DNA of 64,000 nt from Sporomusaceae bacterium UBA7701 (GTDB taxonomy: Bacteria; Bacillota; Negativicutes; Sporomusales; UBA7701): contig DLGF01000005.1 in assembly GCA_002482545.1 (NCBI GenBank), forward strand, positions 103,451-167,450, read 5' to 3'. The notes beneath the pieces were generated by a model. It made no database searches and was not told the origin of the DNA. It worked only from the letters and a program-made list of their open reading frames with translations. How positions within the stretch are numbered: the stretch's first letter is position 1; each line of letters starts with the position of its first letter. Below are positions 1 to 8,137 of the stretch, piece by piece. The translations under genes were made by a program, and so were the position numbers.

Positions 1-446
1 AAAACGTGGCTGGCGACAAAATAAGGTTGACCGTGATCATGATGGGCGGCGGGCCGGAATTAAGGGGAAAAACGTTACGGGTATTTCACAAGCATTCGTT
101 CGAAGTCGTTATGGATGCAATGGTGGAGTGGGCCAAGGATGCGGTTGCCAAGCTCGGATGTCAACCGGTCACCCTGGCGTTCGGCGTGGGACGCAGCAAT
201 CTGGAAGCCGCGTCTTTGGCGCTGGACGCCATGAAGGACGGCAATTTCGATGTGCAAAGTGAAATCGAGAAGGAAATCACCGACCGGGTGAATCAGACGG
301 GAGTGGGACCCTTGGGTCTCGGCGGGAGGACCTCCGTTCTGGCGACGTTCGTGAAGGTAGGGCCGCAGCGCGCCAGCGGCTTCAGGGTGATATCGTTGCG
401 GACGGGCTGTTGCGTCGACCCGCGCCGCGCATCCGCGACCTTTTAA
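1..446 (+). CDS. Fumarate hydratase / L(+)-tartrate dehydratase-type alpha subunit (5'-truncated by window edge)
   Basis: The reading frame is already open at the left edge, so only the C-terminal part of about 146 residues is visible. It resembles the end of the class I, oxygen-sensitive [4Fe-4S] fumarase/tartrate dehydratase alpha domain: the GVGPLGLGGRTS loop followed by a conserved late Cys (residues near GCC). Enzymes of this family add or remove water on a dicarboxylate. The substrate cannot be told from this fragment. It ends 43 bases before tctC, so it is probably co-transcribed with a tricarboxylate-type transporter, which fits a hydroxy-dicarboxylate catabolic operon. A beta subunit does not follow it; it may lie upstream. 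An internal GTG at 6 is not the true start because homology continues to the edge. Confidence 0.75.
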   Translation, partial: NVAGDKIRLTVIMMGGGPELRGKTLRVFHKHSFEVVMDAMVEWAKDAVAKLGCQPVTLAFGVGRSNLEAASLALDAMKDGNFDVQSEIEKEITDRVNQTGVGPLGLGGRTSVLATFVKVGPQRASGFRVISLRTGCCVDPRRASATF

Positions 447-489
447 TCCTCGTGGATAGGGTATCAATATATTAGGAGGAGAGTCGAAT

Positions 490-1509
490 ATGTTCAAGCT
501 TTCCAAACGTACGGGTTTATTAGTTTCGGGGCTTTTGGCCACAACCTTGCTGGTGTCGGCCTGCGGCGGCGGTACCTCTTCGGAAAACAAGCCCGCCTAT
601 CCGACAAAAGCCGTCACCTTTGTGGCCCCATCCGGCGCCGGCGGCGCCTTTGACCAGGCCTTGCGCTCCATAACCAAGGTTTTGAACTCCACCAAAATCG
701 TTGAACAGCAACTGTTGGTCGAAGCCAAGCCGGGCGGCGGCGGATCGGTCTTCCTCGCCGAATATGCGACAAATGACAAAACCAACGACTACAAACTTTT
801 CCTTACTTCGCCGGTCATCCTGATCAATAATCTAAAGAAGGAAGGAAACAGTCCCTTCGGATACAAAAATACCACGCCGCTGACCCAGTTCTTCGTGGAC
901 TACGCAGTCATCGCCGTTCCCGCGAACTCCAAGTACAATGACCTGAAATCGCTTCTGGACGACATGAAAGCCGACCCGACCAAACTCGCGGTAGCTGGTG
1001 GCAGCGCCCCGGGATCGGTGGACCATCTGGCATTTTTGCTGCCGGCCAAAGCGTACGGAGTTGACATTAAAAAGCTGAAGTATATCGCTTACGACGGCAA
1101 GGCGGAATCCATGGTGGCTTTGCTGGGAGGCAACGCGGACGTGCTGTCCAGCGTTTCCGCCTCGGTTTCCAGCTATCTGGAGGCCAAGAAGATCAAAGTG
1201 CTCGCCGTAAATGCCCCCAATCGCCTCCCCGGCGTGTTCAAAGACGTGCCGACCCTGCGCGAGCTGGGGATTAAAGGAGACTTCACCCTCTGGCGGGGCG
1301 TTTTCGGTCCTGAAAAAATGAGCGACGAAGCGAAGAAGTACTGGGAGGACAAGTTCCAAAAGCTGTCCGAGTCTCCGGAATGGAAGGCCGAGTTGGCCAA
1401 GAACGGCTGGGATGCCGATTATAAAGGCCCGGCTGATTTCAAAAAATCCCTGGACGAGCAGAACAAGGAAATTCAAAGCTTGCTGACAGACCTCGGCATG
1501 GCGAAGTAG
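490..1509 (+). CDS. tctC: Tripartite tricarboxylate transporter substrate-binding lipoprotein TctC
   Basis: This 339-residue extracytoplasmic binding protein captures a carboxylate for the TctAB membrane pair. A lipoprotein signal is clear: a basic N-terminus, a hydrophobic stretch, and the lipobox VSAC with the modified Cys at residue 25, followed by a Gly-rich tether. The mature part starts with the family pattern YPTKAVTFVAPSGAGGAFD, the ligand-loop region of TctC proteins, and has a typical length. An AGGAGG-type ribosome site lies 8-12 bases upstream of the ATG. It is the first transporter gene after the fumarase-like fragment and is separated from tctB by a GC-rich hairpin. The substrate is unknown; binding-protein genes of this family are numerous and not predictive without a close characterised homologue. 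Confidence 0.93.
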   Translation: MFKLSKRTGLLVSGLLATTLLVSACGGGTSSENKPAYPTKAVTFVAPSGAGGAFDQALRSITKVLNSTKIVEQQLLVEAKPGGGGSVFLAEYATNDKTNDYKLFLTSPVILINNLKKEGNSPFGYKNTTPLTQFFVDYAVIAVPANSKYNDLKSLLDDMKADPTKLAVAGGSAPGSVDHLAFLLPAKAYGVDIKKLKYIAYDGKAESMVALLGGNADVLSSVSASVSSYLEAKKIKVLAVNAPNRLPGVFKDVPTLRELGIKGDFTLWRGVFGPEKMSDEAKKYWEDKFQKLSESPEWKAELAKNGWDADYKGPADFKKSLDEQNKEIQSLLTDLGMAK

Positions 1510-1520
1510 AATAAAATGCG

Positions 1521-1564
1521 GGCCGGACGGAATACAGGCCAATCCGTCTGTTGACCGTCCGGCC
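1521..1564 (+). terminator. Hairpin between tctC and tctB (attenuator or mRNA-stabilising stem)
   Basis: The arms GGCCGGACGG and CCGTCCGGCC are perfect 10-base complements around a 24-base loop. No T-run follows, so it is more likely a processing or stabilising stem, or a weak attenuator, that raises tctC expression over tctBA. An analogous stem sits between the second tctC and tctB pair. Confidence 0.5.
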
Positions 1565-1588
1565 AGTGGGCATAGAGAGGAGCATCGC

Positions 1589-2041
1589 GTGGGAAACAAA
1601 GTGTTCGACCGTTGTGCCGGCGGAGCGTTTCTGGTCGTTGGCCTGCTGTTCGCTAGAGGCAGCTTTAAGATTTCCGAAAGCGCCTATGGCAGCCAGGTGG
1701 GCCCGAGCACCTTTCCTCTTGGCCTGGGGATTATTTTGACCTTTCTGAGCATAGGCCTGCTTTATCAGACATTCACCTATGGCGCGCAAGCAAAGGCGAA
1801 GCAGCAAAAGGATTACAAAAAGCTGTCCCTGATCCTTCTGGCCTTGTGCCTGTATATTGCCTTATTCGAGACATTGGGATACGTAATCAGCACCTTTCTT
1901 TTTCTCCTGGCGGCCTTCCAGATCATGGACCGTTCGAAGTTGTTGCTATCCGTCGTCATCTCCGCTTTTTTTTCTGCGGGAGTTTATTATTTCTATGTCG
2001 TAACCCTCCAGGGTTCGCTTCCGGCTTTTCCCCAGTGGTAA
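1589..2041 (+). CDS. tctB: Tripartite tricarboxylate transporter small membrane subunit TctB
   Basis: This 150-residue hydrophobic protein has the typical length of TctB. It shows about four membrane segments: near residues 10-22, 38-58, 73-105 (a long double segment) and 115-140. The subunit pairs with TctA in the inner membrane. The GTG start is chosen because GAGAGGAGC lies at the right distance upstream. Its place between tctC and tctA is the standard gene order and supports the call, since TctB sequences are poorly conserved. It ends 22 bases before tctA. Confidence 0.88.
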   Translation: MGNKVFDRCAGGAFLVVGLLFARGSFKISESAYGSQVGPSTFPLGLGIILTFLSIGLLYQTFTYGAQAKAKQQKDYKKLSLILLALCLYIALFETLGYVISTFLFLLAAFQIMDRSKLLLSVVISAFFSAGVYYFYVVTLQGSLPAFPQW

Positions 2042-2063
2042 TGTCTTATAGGGGGGCTTTTCA

Positions 2064-3587
2064 ATGGACACGCTGCATTTTCTTGCAAACGGCTTTTTAG
2101 TGGCCCTGCAGCCATATAATCTGGCCTTTGCCTTTATCGGCGTCGTAATCGGTACGGCGGTAGGAATTTTGCCCGGTATCGGACCCTCCAGCGGGGTGGC
2201 GCTGCTGATTCCCATCACCGCTGTACTGACGGGCGGGCTTGACCCCGAGGCCGCCGCCACCAGCGGCATCATCCTGCTGGCCGGCGTTTTCTACGGCGCC
2301 ATGTATGGCGGATCCACCACTTCCATACTGATTAATACACCGGGAGAGTCCTCCTCTGTCATAACCGCCCTGGACGGGTACCAGATGGCCAAACAAGGCC
2401 GGGGCGGGGTGGCCCTTTCCATCGCGGCCATCGGGTCGTTCCTCGCCGGGATCTTTGCGCTGGTGATGCTGCTGCTGCTTGCGCAGCCCCTGTCGGAATT
2501 AGCCATACAGTTTGGTCCGGCCGAATACTTCTCGCTGGTTGTCCTGGGACTGGCAGCGGTGACCGGGCTGGCCGGCAAATCGATGATCAAGGCGCTCATC
2601 ATGATGACCGCCGGTCTGGCGGCATCGACGATCGGCGTGGACGCCCTGACCGGAGTAGGGCGCTTTACGTTCGAGATACCTTCGCTGTATCAAGGCTTGG
2701 AGTTCATTACGATCGCCGTCGGCTTTTTCGCATTGGGCGAGGTGTTTCGAACCATCCTGGACAATAACGGCAATGAAACAATCGCCAAAATCGGCCGGCT
2801 GCTGCCGACCAAAAAGGATTTCCGCGACAGCGTCCCCGCCATTGCGCGCGGCTCCATCCTGGGTTTCTTTGTCGGTATTCTGCCCGGGGCCGGTCCTACC
2901 CTTTCTTCGTTTATGTCCTATACCTTGGAAAAGAAATCCAGCAAGACGCCCGAGCGGTTTGGCAAAGGGGCGATTGAAGGGGTGGCGGGACCGGAGTCGG
3001 CCAACAACGCGGCAAGCGGCGGAGCCATGATCCCCCTGCTGGTTTTGGGCATTCCCAGTTCCGCCACGACAGCGGTATTAATGGGCGCTTTCATCATGTA
3101 TAATGTTCAGCCCGGCCCGCTGCTGTTCGAAAAGTATCCCACGGTCGTGTGGGGCGTCATAGCCAGCATGTTTGTCGGAAACCTGATGCTCCTGATTTTG
3201 AACATGCCGCTGATCAAGGTGTTCGCCAAGCTGGTAGAGACGCCGCCCCAGTACTTGCTGCCGATCATCCTGGCAATCTGCGTGTTTGGCGTATACGCCG
3301 TACAGGTAAATGTGTTTAACCTGGTGTTGATGCTGGTATGCGGGATATTGGGCTATTTGCTGGTGCAGAATGATTTTCCCGTGGCGCCGCTGATTTTGGG
3401 AAGAGTATTGGGACCGATGCTGGAGAATAATCTGCGGCGGGCGCTGACGCTCAGCGACGGCGACTACATCATATTCCTCTCGCATCCCATATCCGCCTTC
3501 CTGCTGGCGACGGCGCTGCTCTGGATCGTGGTGCCAGTGCTGCTCAAAAAGCGAGGCAGGAAAGTAATCGTCAACGAAGCCGAGTAG
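2064..3587 (+). CDS. tctA: Tripartite tricarboxylate transporter large permease TctA
   Basis: This 507-residue polytopic membrane protein carries the diagnostic TctA motifs: the N-terminal GTAVGILPGIGPSSG loop, the YGGSTTSILINTPGES loop near residues 75-95, and the second repeat GILPGAGPTLSSF. These two Gly/Pro-rich loops are hallmarks of the family. It forms the transport path for the substrate delivered by TctC, driven by an ion gradient. It is the last gene of the operon and is followed by a strong terminator. The second TctA in this window (near 29-30 kb) is clearly homologous but not a near-identical copy. Confidence 0.95.
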   Translation: MDTLHFLANGFLVALQPYNLAFAFIGVVIGTAVGILPGIGPSSGVALLIPITAVLTGGLDPEAAATSGIILLAGVFYGAMYGGSTTSILINTPGESSSVITALDGYQMAKQGRGGVALSIAAIGSFLAGIFALVMLLLLAQPLSELAIQFGPAEYFSLVVLGLAAVTGLAGKSMIKALIMMTAGLAASTIGVDALTGVGRFTFEIPSLYQGLEFITIAVGFFALGEVFRTILDNNGNETIAKIGRLLPTKKDFRDSVPAIARGSILGFFVGILPGAGPTLSSFMSYTLEKKSSKTPERFGKGAIEGVAGPESANNAASGGAMIPLLVLGIPSSATTAVLMGAFIMYNVQPGPLLFEKYPTVVWGVIASMFVGNLMLLILNMPLIKVFAKLVETPPQYLLPIILAICVFGVYAVQVNVFNLVLMLVCGILGYLLVQNDFPVAPLILGRVLGPMLENNLRRALTLSDGDYIIFLSHPISAFLLATALLWIVVPVLLKKRGRKVIVNEAE

Positions 3588-3600
3588 ATCGGCCGAAAGT

Positions 3601-3642
3601 AAAAAAGCCCCGGACCTTGCGTTATCAAGGTTTGGGGCTTTT
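3601..3642 (+). terminator. Rho-independent terminator after tctA
   Basis: A stem formed by AAAAGCCCCGGACCTTG and CAAGGTTTGGGGCTTTT closes on a short loop and ends in T residues, 14 bases after the tctA stop. Confidence 0.85.
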
Positions 3643-3786
3643 GGCCGTTGGGGGATTGTTGATCCAGACGACCGGCCCCGCGCAAGCGGCGCGTCAGGCC
3701 GGGAGGAGCCGGGGTCAAACCCGGCATAGCGCTTTTCGGTCCACGACCTGGGGCGGCTGTTCCATCCAGCCCCGTTGACATGATAT

Positions 3787-4114
3787 TTAAGCCTTTCCCG
3801 CTGTCGAAAACCCTTTGGGGACGGGAGGACTCTCCTCGGCGAATATCCGGTCCGGGCGGTCTTGGTGATATTGCCGGCAAGGGCTGGATATGATCTTTAA
3901 CAAGCGCCGTGATTTCTTCATCCTTCAGGTATTGGACGGAATGGTTCATAAAATAGAGCACCGCGATGCTTTGCAGGTAATTCTTCCAGAGTCCGGTGAT
4001 TTCCGGCGAGGTCAGATCGATAGGCTGCTTCAAGGCAATTCCCAAGCGCTCAACATGTATTCTATACTGTTCCCCCCGGAAATGAATAGTCGCCTCCCGC
4101 CCGGCAGTCCGGGC
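3787..4114 (-). pseudogene. Frameshifted remnant of a DUF3231-family gene
   Basis: Read on the minus strand, the frame gives HVERLGIALKQPIDL, then TSPEITGLWKNYLQ, then DEEITALVKDHIQ, a good match to the start of the DUF3231 repeat (SEI.nLW..Y...). After about 60 residues this frame loses sense, while the +1 frame continues with IFAEESPPVPKGF, the typical IF..E..P.P.GF second motif of the same family. It then stops at once (TAA at 3787-3789). The two halves therefore sit in different frames, which indicates a decayed gene. No start codon fits the 5' end well. DUF3231 proteins occur in spore-forming Firmicutes and have no firm function. A sequencing error could mimic one frameshift, but the early stop argues for real decay. 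Confidence 0.6.
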
Positions 4115-4158
4115 TGGACAGAGGCGCCACCAGGAATGCGGAAGCCTCCTTGTTGCCT

Positions 4159-4207
4159 AAAAAAAGAGACCGGCTAGAACCTCGTGTTTTTTGCCGGTCT
4201 CTTTTTT
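4159..4207. terminator. Bidirectional terminator downstream of the response-regulator gene
   Basis: AAAAAAGAGACCGGC pairs with GCCGGTCTCTTTTTT, with A- and T-runs on both sides. It lies immediately beyond the stop of the minus-strand regulator gene. Confidence 0.8.
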
Positions 4208-4216
4208 ATTGTCAGT

Positions 4217-4888
4217 CTAGATTCTCGGATACATTTCATCCAACAGATTCTTCCATTTGGAAACGGCGCCGGTTCTGGTATGGACATTAAACTTCCCCAG
4301 AATGGAAATGACATGGTTTTTGACCGTGTTGGGGCTGAGTTCAAGCTTCTCCGCGATTTCTTTATTGGTGTTCCCTTGGGCCATCAGCACCATGATCTGG
4401 TTTTCCCTGAGGGTAAGCCTGGCTGAATTTTGTTCCTCCAATTCGCCCCCGGTTCTCTTGCGCTTACGCCAGTCCCGGACGAGCAGTCCGACGAGTTCGC
4501 GGGAAACCCTGAGTTCTCCGGTGCAAACGGCTGCCAGGTCCTGCAGCAGTTCCTCGGGGGATACGCTTTTCAGAAGGTAACCGTCGATTCCGAGGTTTAA
4601 AGCGGCCATTACATCCTTCGCTTCGGAGGATGCGCTCAATAACACGATCTTTTGCAAGGGGAATTCGCCCTTGATGAGCGTCGCGTCATCCAATCCGTTG
4701 GATTTGGAGCGTCTGGCGTCGATGAGAATGACATGGGGCGGATTGCGCCGGATTTCTTCGATTGTTTCCCAGATATCCGTGGATTGCTTGGATATCGAGA
4801 AGCCATTTTCGTGTAAAAAGGATCCCAGAAGATGACAAAAGAGCTCTTGGTCGCCATATACCAGGATAATCCTTTTCAAACCGACCAC
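4217..4888 (-). CDS. Orphan NarL/FixJ-type response regulator
   Basis: This 223-residue DNA-binding regulator has a receiver domain (residues 5-120) and a LuxR-type helix-turn-helix (about 158-210, LTLRENQIMVLMAQG...NKEIAEKL..SPNTVKNH). The phospho-acceptor Asp57 (VILIDARR) and the conserved Lys106 (GYLLKS) are present. The acidic pocket that normally reads DD near residue 10 is here YGDQE, so only one acidic residue is in the usual place. Metal binding or phosphorylation may be altered. No histidine kinase gene is nearby. It is transcribed away from the UbiD cluster, and a perfect TAGTTAA/TTAACTA repeat lies between them, so it may control that cluster or itself. That role is inferred from position only. 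Confidence 0.88.
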   Translation of the reverse strand: MVGLKRIILVYGDQELFCHLLGSFLHENGFSISKQSTDIWETIEEIRRNPPHVILIDARRSKSNGLDDATLIKGEFPLQKIVLLSASSEAKDVMAALNLGIDGYLLKSVSPEELLQDLAAVCTGELRVSRELVGLLVRDWRKRKRTGGELEEQNSARLTLRENQIMVLMAQGNTNKEIAEKLELSPNTVKNHVISILGKFNVHTRTGAVSKWKNLLDEMYPRI

Positions 4889-4952
4889 TCCCGTTTATTC
4901 CTGATTAAAGTGAATAATTCGTTCCTGGTCGGAAAAGACCTTTTACAGTAAC

Positions 4953-4968
4953 TAGTTAAAATTAACTA
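4953..4968. promoter_or_regulatory. Perfect inverted repeat, candidate operator
   Basis: TAGTTAA and TTAACTA are exact complements separated by AA, in the AT-rich intergenic space between the divergent response-regulator and UbiD genes. Size and symmetry suit a dimeric LuxR-type regulator. Binding is not shown. Confidence 0.45.
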
Positions 4969-5105
4969 ATATTGGAAACCCAAAAAGGTTTGCCGCGTTA
5001 GGATAAATAACCGGCGACACCGGTCAGATATAGCCATGGCTTCAGGGAGCGCTTCGCGTTATTCTGATGGTGACAAACTTATTTTTCATGTGGGAGGTAT
5101 GCTCA

Positions 5106-6545
5106 ATGGATGTAACCTATAAGGACTTGCGCGAATGGCTGGAGCAGGTTGAAAAACTGGGTGAGCTGAAGCGTGTGGAAAACGCAAGCTGGGAAGAGGA
5201 TGCCGGAATGCTCGCTGAAATGCTGGCCCACTCGGACGATGGACCGGCGGTTCTCATGGACAGTTTTCCCGGCTATCCCCAAGGTTTTAGAATCCTGCTC
5301 AACGCCAACGGGGCCAGAAAACGCATCGCCCATACCTTGGGCTGCGACCCTGACATCAGCAAATTGAATCTCGTCGACGCCTTTAAAAAGAAATTGGATG
5401 GGCTCAAGCCCGTGCCGCCGGTCATCGTCGAGACCGGACCGGTTATGGAGAATGTCATGAAGGGGGAAGCTGTAGACCTTTATAAATTTCCCACGCCCAA
5501 ATGGCATCTGGAAGACGGCGGCCGCTACCTGGGAACAGGCAGCTACGACATTACGCGGGACCCCGATACGGGCATCGTCAACCTGGGAACTTACAGGGTA
5601 ATGGTTCAGGACAAGAATAAGGCCGGTTTTTATATCTCGCCCGGAAAACACGGCCGCATTCATCGGGACAAATATTTTGCCCAGGGAAAACCCTGCCCGG
5701 TGGCGGTAGTCGTGGGCGGGGATCCGCTCCTGTTTATGGCCGGCAGCCTGGAAGTCCCCCAGGATGTTTGCGAGTATGACTGGGCGGGCGGGCTTCGCGG
5801 CGCGCCGTACAAAGTGGTTGTCGATCCCGTCACCGGGTTGCCCATCCCGGCTGAGGCGGAAATCGTGCTGGTCGGTTTTTCCTATCCGGATGAGAAAATG
5901 GACGAAGGGCCTTTTGGCGAGTGGACCGGCTACTATGCATCCGATCACCGGGCCGAGCCGTTTATCCGGGTCGAAGCCGTCTATCACCGGAATGATCCCA
6001 TCATTCTGGGCACCCCTCCGGAAAAACCGCCTTATGAGGCCCATAAGTACCGTGAGTATATGCGGTCCGGCATGCTGCTGGAATCGCTGGAAAAGGCCGG
6101 CATTCCCGACGTGAAGGCGGCCTGGTGCCATGGCGTGGGCGGTTGCCGGATGCTCAACGTGGTATCCGTGAAGACGAGGTATGCGGGGCATGCCATGCAG
6201 GCGGCCCATGTGGCTTCCCAATGCCGGGTAGGTGCGTACATCGGGCGGTTGACAATTGTCGTCGATGACGATATCGACGTAACCGACCTCGGGGACGTCA
6301 TGTGGGCGGTATGCACCAGGTGCGATCCTGCAAGCGATATCGACATCATCAAAAATGCCTGGGGCGGTCCGCTTGATCCCAGGATCCATCCGGACAGCAA
6401 GGCGAAAAAGAGCTTTTACGCTTCCCGGCTGATCATTGACGCTACGATGCCCTTTGACTGGAAAGAGCGCTTCCCGAAACCGATCGGGCCGTCTCCCGAG
6501 TACAAGTGGAAAACCCGTGAGAAATGGGGTTATCTCCTCAAATAA
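5106..6545 (+). CDS. UbiD-family prenylated-FMN-dependent decarboxylase
   Basis: This 479-residue protein is of typical UbiD length. UbiD enzymes decarboxylate (or carboxylate) aromatic or alpha,beta-unsaturated acids using prenylated FMN. The key residues are visible: Asn159 and Arg164 in NLGTYR, and Glu267 and Glu272 in DEGPFGEWTGYY, matching the Arg-Glu-Glu catalytic network known from fungal Fdc1 (same five-residue spacing). The start at 5106 is preferred over the upstream GTG at 5067 because GGGAGG sits 8 bases before it. A UbiX homologue that makes the cofactor and an LpdD-like protein lie 3-4 kb downstream, with two anion permeases between. The substrate is unknown; hydroxybenzoates or gallate are plausible because LpdD accompanies such decarboxylases. 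Confidence 0.92.
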   Translation: MDVTYKDLREWLEQVEKLGELKRVENASWEEDAGMLAEMLAHSDDGPAVLMDSFPGYPQGFRILLNANGARKRIAHTLGCDPDISKLNLVDAFKKKLDGLKPVPPVIVETGPVMENVMKGEAVDLYKFPTPKWHLEDGGRYLGTGSYDITRDPDTGIVNLGTYRVMVQDKNKAGFYISPGKHGRIHRDKYFAQGKPCPVAVVVGGDPLLFMAGSLEVPQDVCEYDWAGGLRGAPYKVVVDPVTGLPIPAEAEIVLVGFSYPDEKMDEGPFGEWTGYYASDHRAEPFIRVEAVYHRNDPIILGTPPEKPPYEAHKYREYMRSGMLLESLEKAGIPDVKAAWCHGVGGCRMLNVVSVKTRYAGHAMQAAHVASQCRVGAYIGRLTIVVDDDIDVTDLGDVMWAVCTRCDPASDIDIIKNAWGGPLDPRIHPDSKAKKSFYASRLIIDATMPFDWKERFPKPIGPSPEYKWKTREKWGYLLK

Positions 6546-6576
6546 CAGGCATGCACATAACGGAAGAAACCGTATA

Positions 6577-6617
6577 CCTGGTTCAAGCGCTTGCGCTTGA
6601 ACCAGGGTCCCTTTTTT
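6577..6617 (+). terminator. Strong stem-loop with T-run between ubiD and first permease
   Basis: CCTGGTTCAAGCGC pairs perfectly with GCGCTTGAACCAGG over a two-base loop and is followed by GTCCCTTTTTT. It may end or attenuate the ubiD transcript so that the enzyme is made in excess over the transporters. Confidence 0.75.
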
Positions 6618-6648
6618 GAATAAAAAACGTCAAAGGGAGGATAACGGG

Positions 6649-8088
6649 ATGAGTCAGGCTTCAGTGGAAACCAGCAGCCAGAAAAGCTTCTTCGCCGAAA
6701 ATAAGAAGCTGATCGGGTTTGTCGTCTGCATGGTTGTCGGCTTCTACATGTGGTTCGGTCCTCCGATCGGGGGGCTGACGCCGCATTCCCAGCACGTGTT
6801 GGCTTCGGTGGTCGTACTTATTCTCGGTTTGATGTTCGAGATCATGAGTATCGGGAACCTGGTACTGCTTTGGGCGGTTTTTTTGATCATCACCAGGCTG
6901 GAAAAACCGAGTGTGGCCCTTGACGGCTTTGTGAACGAAACCACCTGGCTGGTGCTCGGGGCTTTCATGATAGGCCAGGCGGCGATAAAAACCAACCTGG
7001 CGAAAAGAATTGCGTACAATGTGATGAGCGTCGCCGGCGACTCCTATCGGCGGCTTACCTTGATGCTGTATGTTGTCGGCTGGATTTTGGGAGCCTTTAT
7101 TCCTTCGGGGACGGCCCGCATGGCGATTATCTTCCCCATTTTCGTGGGTTTGCTGGAAGCTTTTCGCGCCCAACCCGATTCTCCGGAAAGTCTGGACCTC
7201 ATGCTCCAGGTCAAATGGGCTTTTAGCACCGGCGGTCCTTCCATTGCCTGGCTGACCGGTTCACTGGTCAATCCGATCATCATGTCGGCCCTGACTAAGA
7301 TTACCGGGCAGACGGTAAGCTGGTCCCAATGGGCGGTATGGATGTTCATTCCCACTATAACGATTGCGGCCCTCATGTGGTATTCAACCACCCGGCTGAC
7401 GGGCGCCAAGCCTAAAATCGAAGGTGGCCTGACCCAGATCAGGGATGAGCTGAAGACCCTGGGGGAAATGCGGAAGGAAGAAAAAGCCGCCGCCGTCTGG
7501 ATGGCGGTCGCCGTGCTTCTTTGGGCTACCGGCGATCTCACGAAGATCAACCCGGCTTGGTCCGCAATGCTGGTAGGCCTTCTTTTATTCGCGCCTTATA
7601 TCGGTGTGCTGAAGAACAAGGACCTGAAAGAGCTGGACTGGGGCATGTTCTTATTTTGCGGCGGGGCCATTTCGCTCGCCGCCGTTATCAGCGAAGCCCA
7701 AATTGATGCTTGGGCGGTTAAGGCTCTGCTTCATCCCCTCATTGCGCCGCTGAGCCAATTTGGAACAATCGGCAGCTTTACCGGGCTATGGCTGTTCGGT
7801 TACTTTATGCATTTTATCATCCCCTCCGGAACGGCGACGGTGGCCGCGGTAGCGCCGCTCAACCTTCAGTACGCGGTCGCCAACGGGCTTGATCCGACCC
7901 TTACGGCATTTGTGACCAACTTTGCCAACCGTCCGTTTATTTTCCCCTATCAAATCATGAGCATTATGCTGCTGTGGGGTTTTGCCAAGCCGAGCATCGG
8001 CAGCGCCGCAAGGGTTCTGGGAATTCAGTCGGTGCTCTGGCTGGTTTGGTCGTTGCTGATGATTGCCTACCTCGATATCTTTATCTAG
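6649..8088 (+). CDS. SLC13/DASS-type anion symporter (first of two)
   Basis: This 479-residue inner-membrane carrier has a dozen or so hydrophobic segments and the DASS-type pattern of paired SGTA/NP loops: IPSGTARMAII near residue 150 and a second IPSGTATVAAVAP near 390. Such proteins move di- or tricarboxylates, sulfate or related anions with Na+ or H+. The ATG at 6649 is chosen over the upstream TTG at 6616 because GGGAGG precedes it. It lies between the UbiD decarboxylase and UbiX genes, so it probably imports the acid to be decarboxylated or exchanges it. Its stop is 49 bases before the second permease. The exact substrate cannot be read from the sequence. Confidence 0.85.
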   Translation: MSQASVETSSQKSFFAENKKLIGFVVCMVVGFYMWFGPPIGGLTPHSQHVLASVVVLILGLMFEIMSIGNLVLLWAVFLIITRLEKPSVALDGFVNETTWLVLGAFMIGQAAIKTNLAKRIAYNVMSVAGDSYRRLTLMLYVVGWILGAFIPSGTARMAIIFPIFVGLLEAFRAQPDSPESLDLMLQVKWAFSTGGPSIAWLTGSLVNPIIMSALTKITGQTVSWSQWAVWMFIPTITIAALMWYSTTRLTGAKPKIEGGLTQIRDELKTLGEMRKEEKAAAVWMAVAVLLWATGDLTKINPAWSAMLVGLLLFAPYIGVLKNKDLKELDWGMFLFCGGAISLAAVISEAQIDAWAVKALLHPLIAPLSQFGTIGSFTGLWLFGYFMHFIIPSGTATVAAVAPLNLQYAVANGLDPTLTAFVTNFANRPFIFPYQIMSIMLLWGFAKPSIGSAARVLGIQSVLWLVWSLLMIAYLDIFI

Positions 8089-8137
8089 TGCCGGGACGAT
8101 GTATGCCGATATTCCCTGGAAGGGGCGGATAAGGAAA

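Noticed and set aside
3890..4177. Plus-strand ORF of 95 codons
   Set aside because: It is the antisense of the DUF3231 relic and runs into the terminator.
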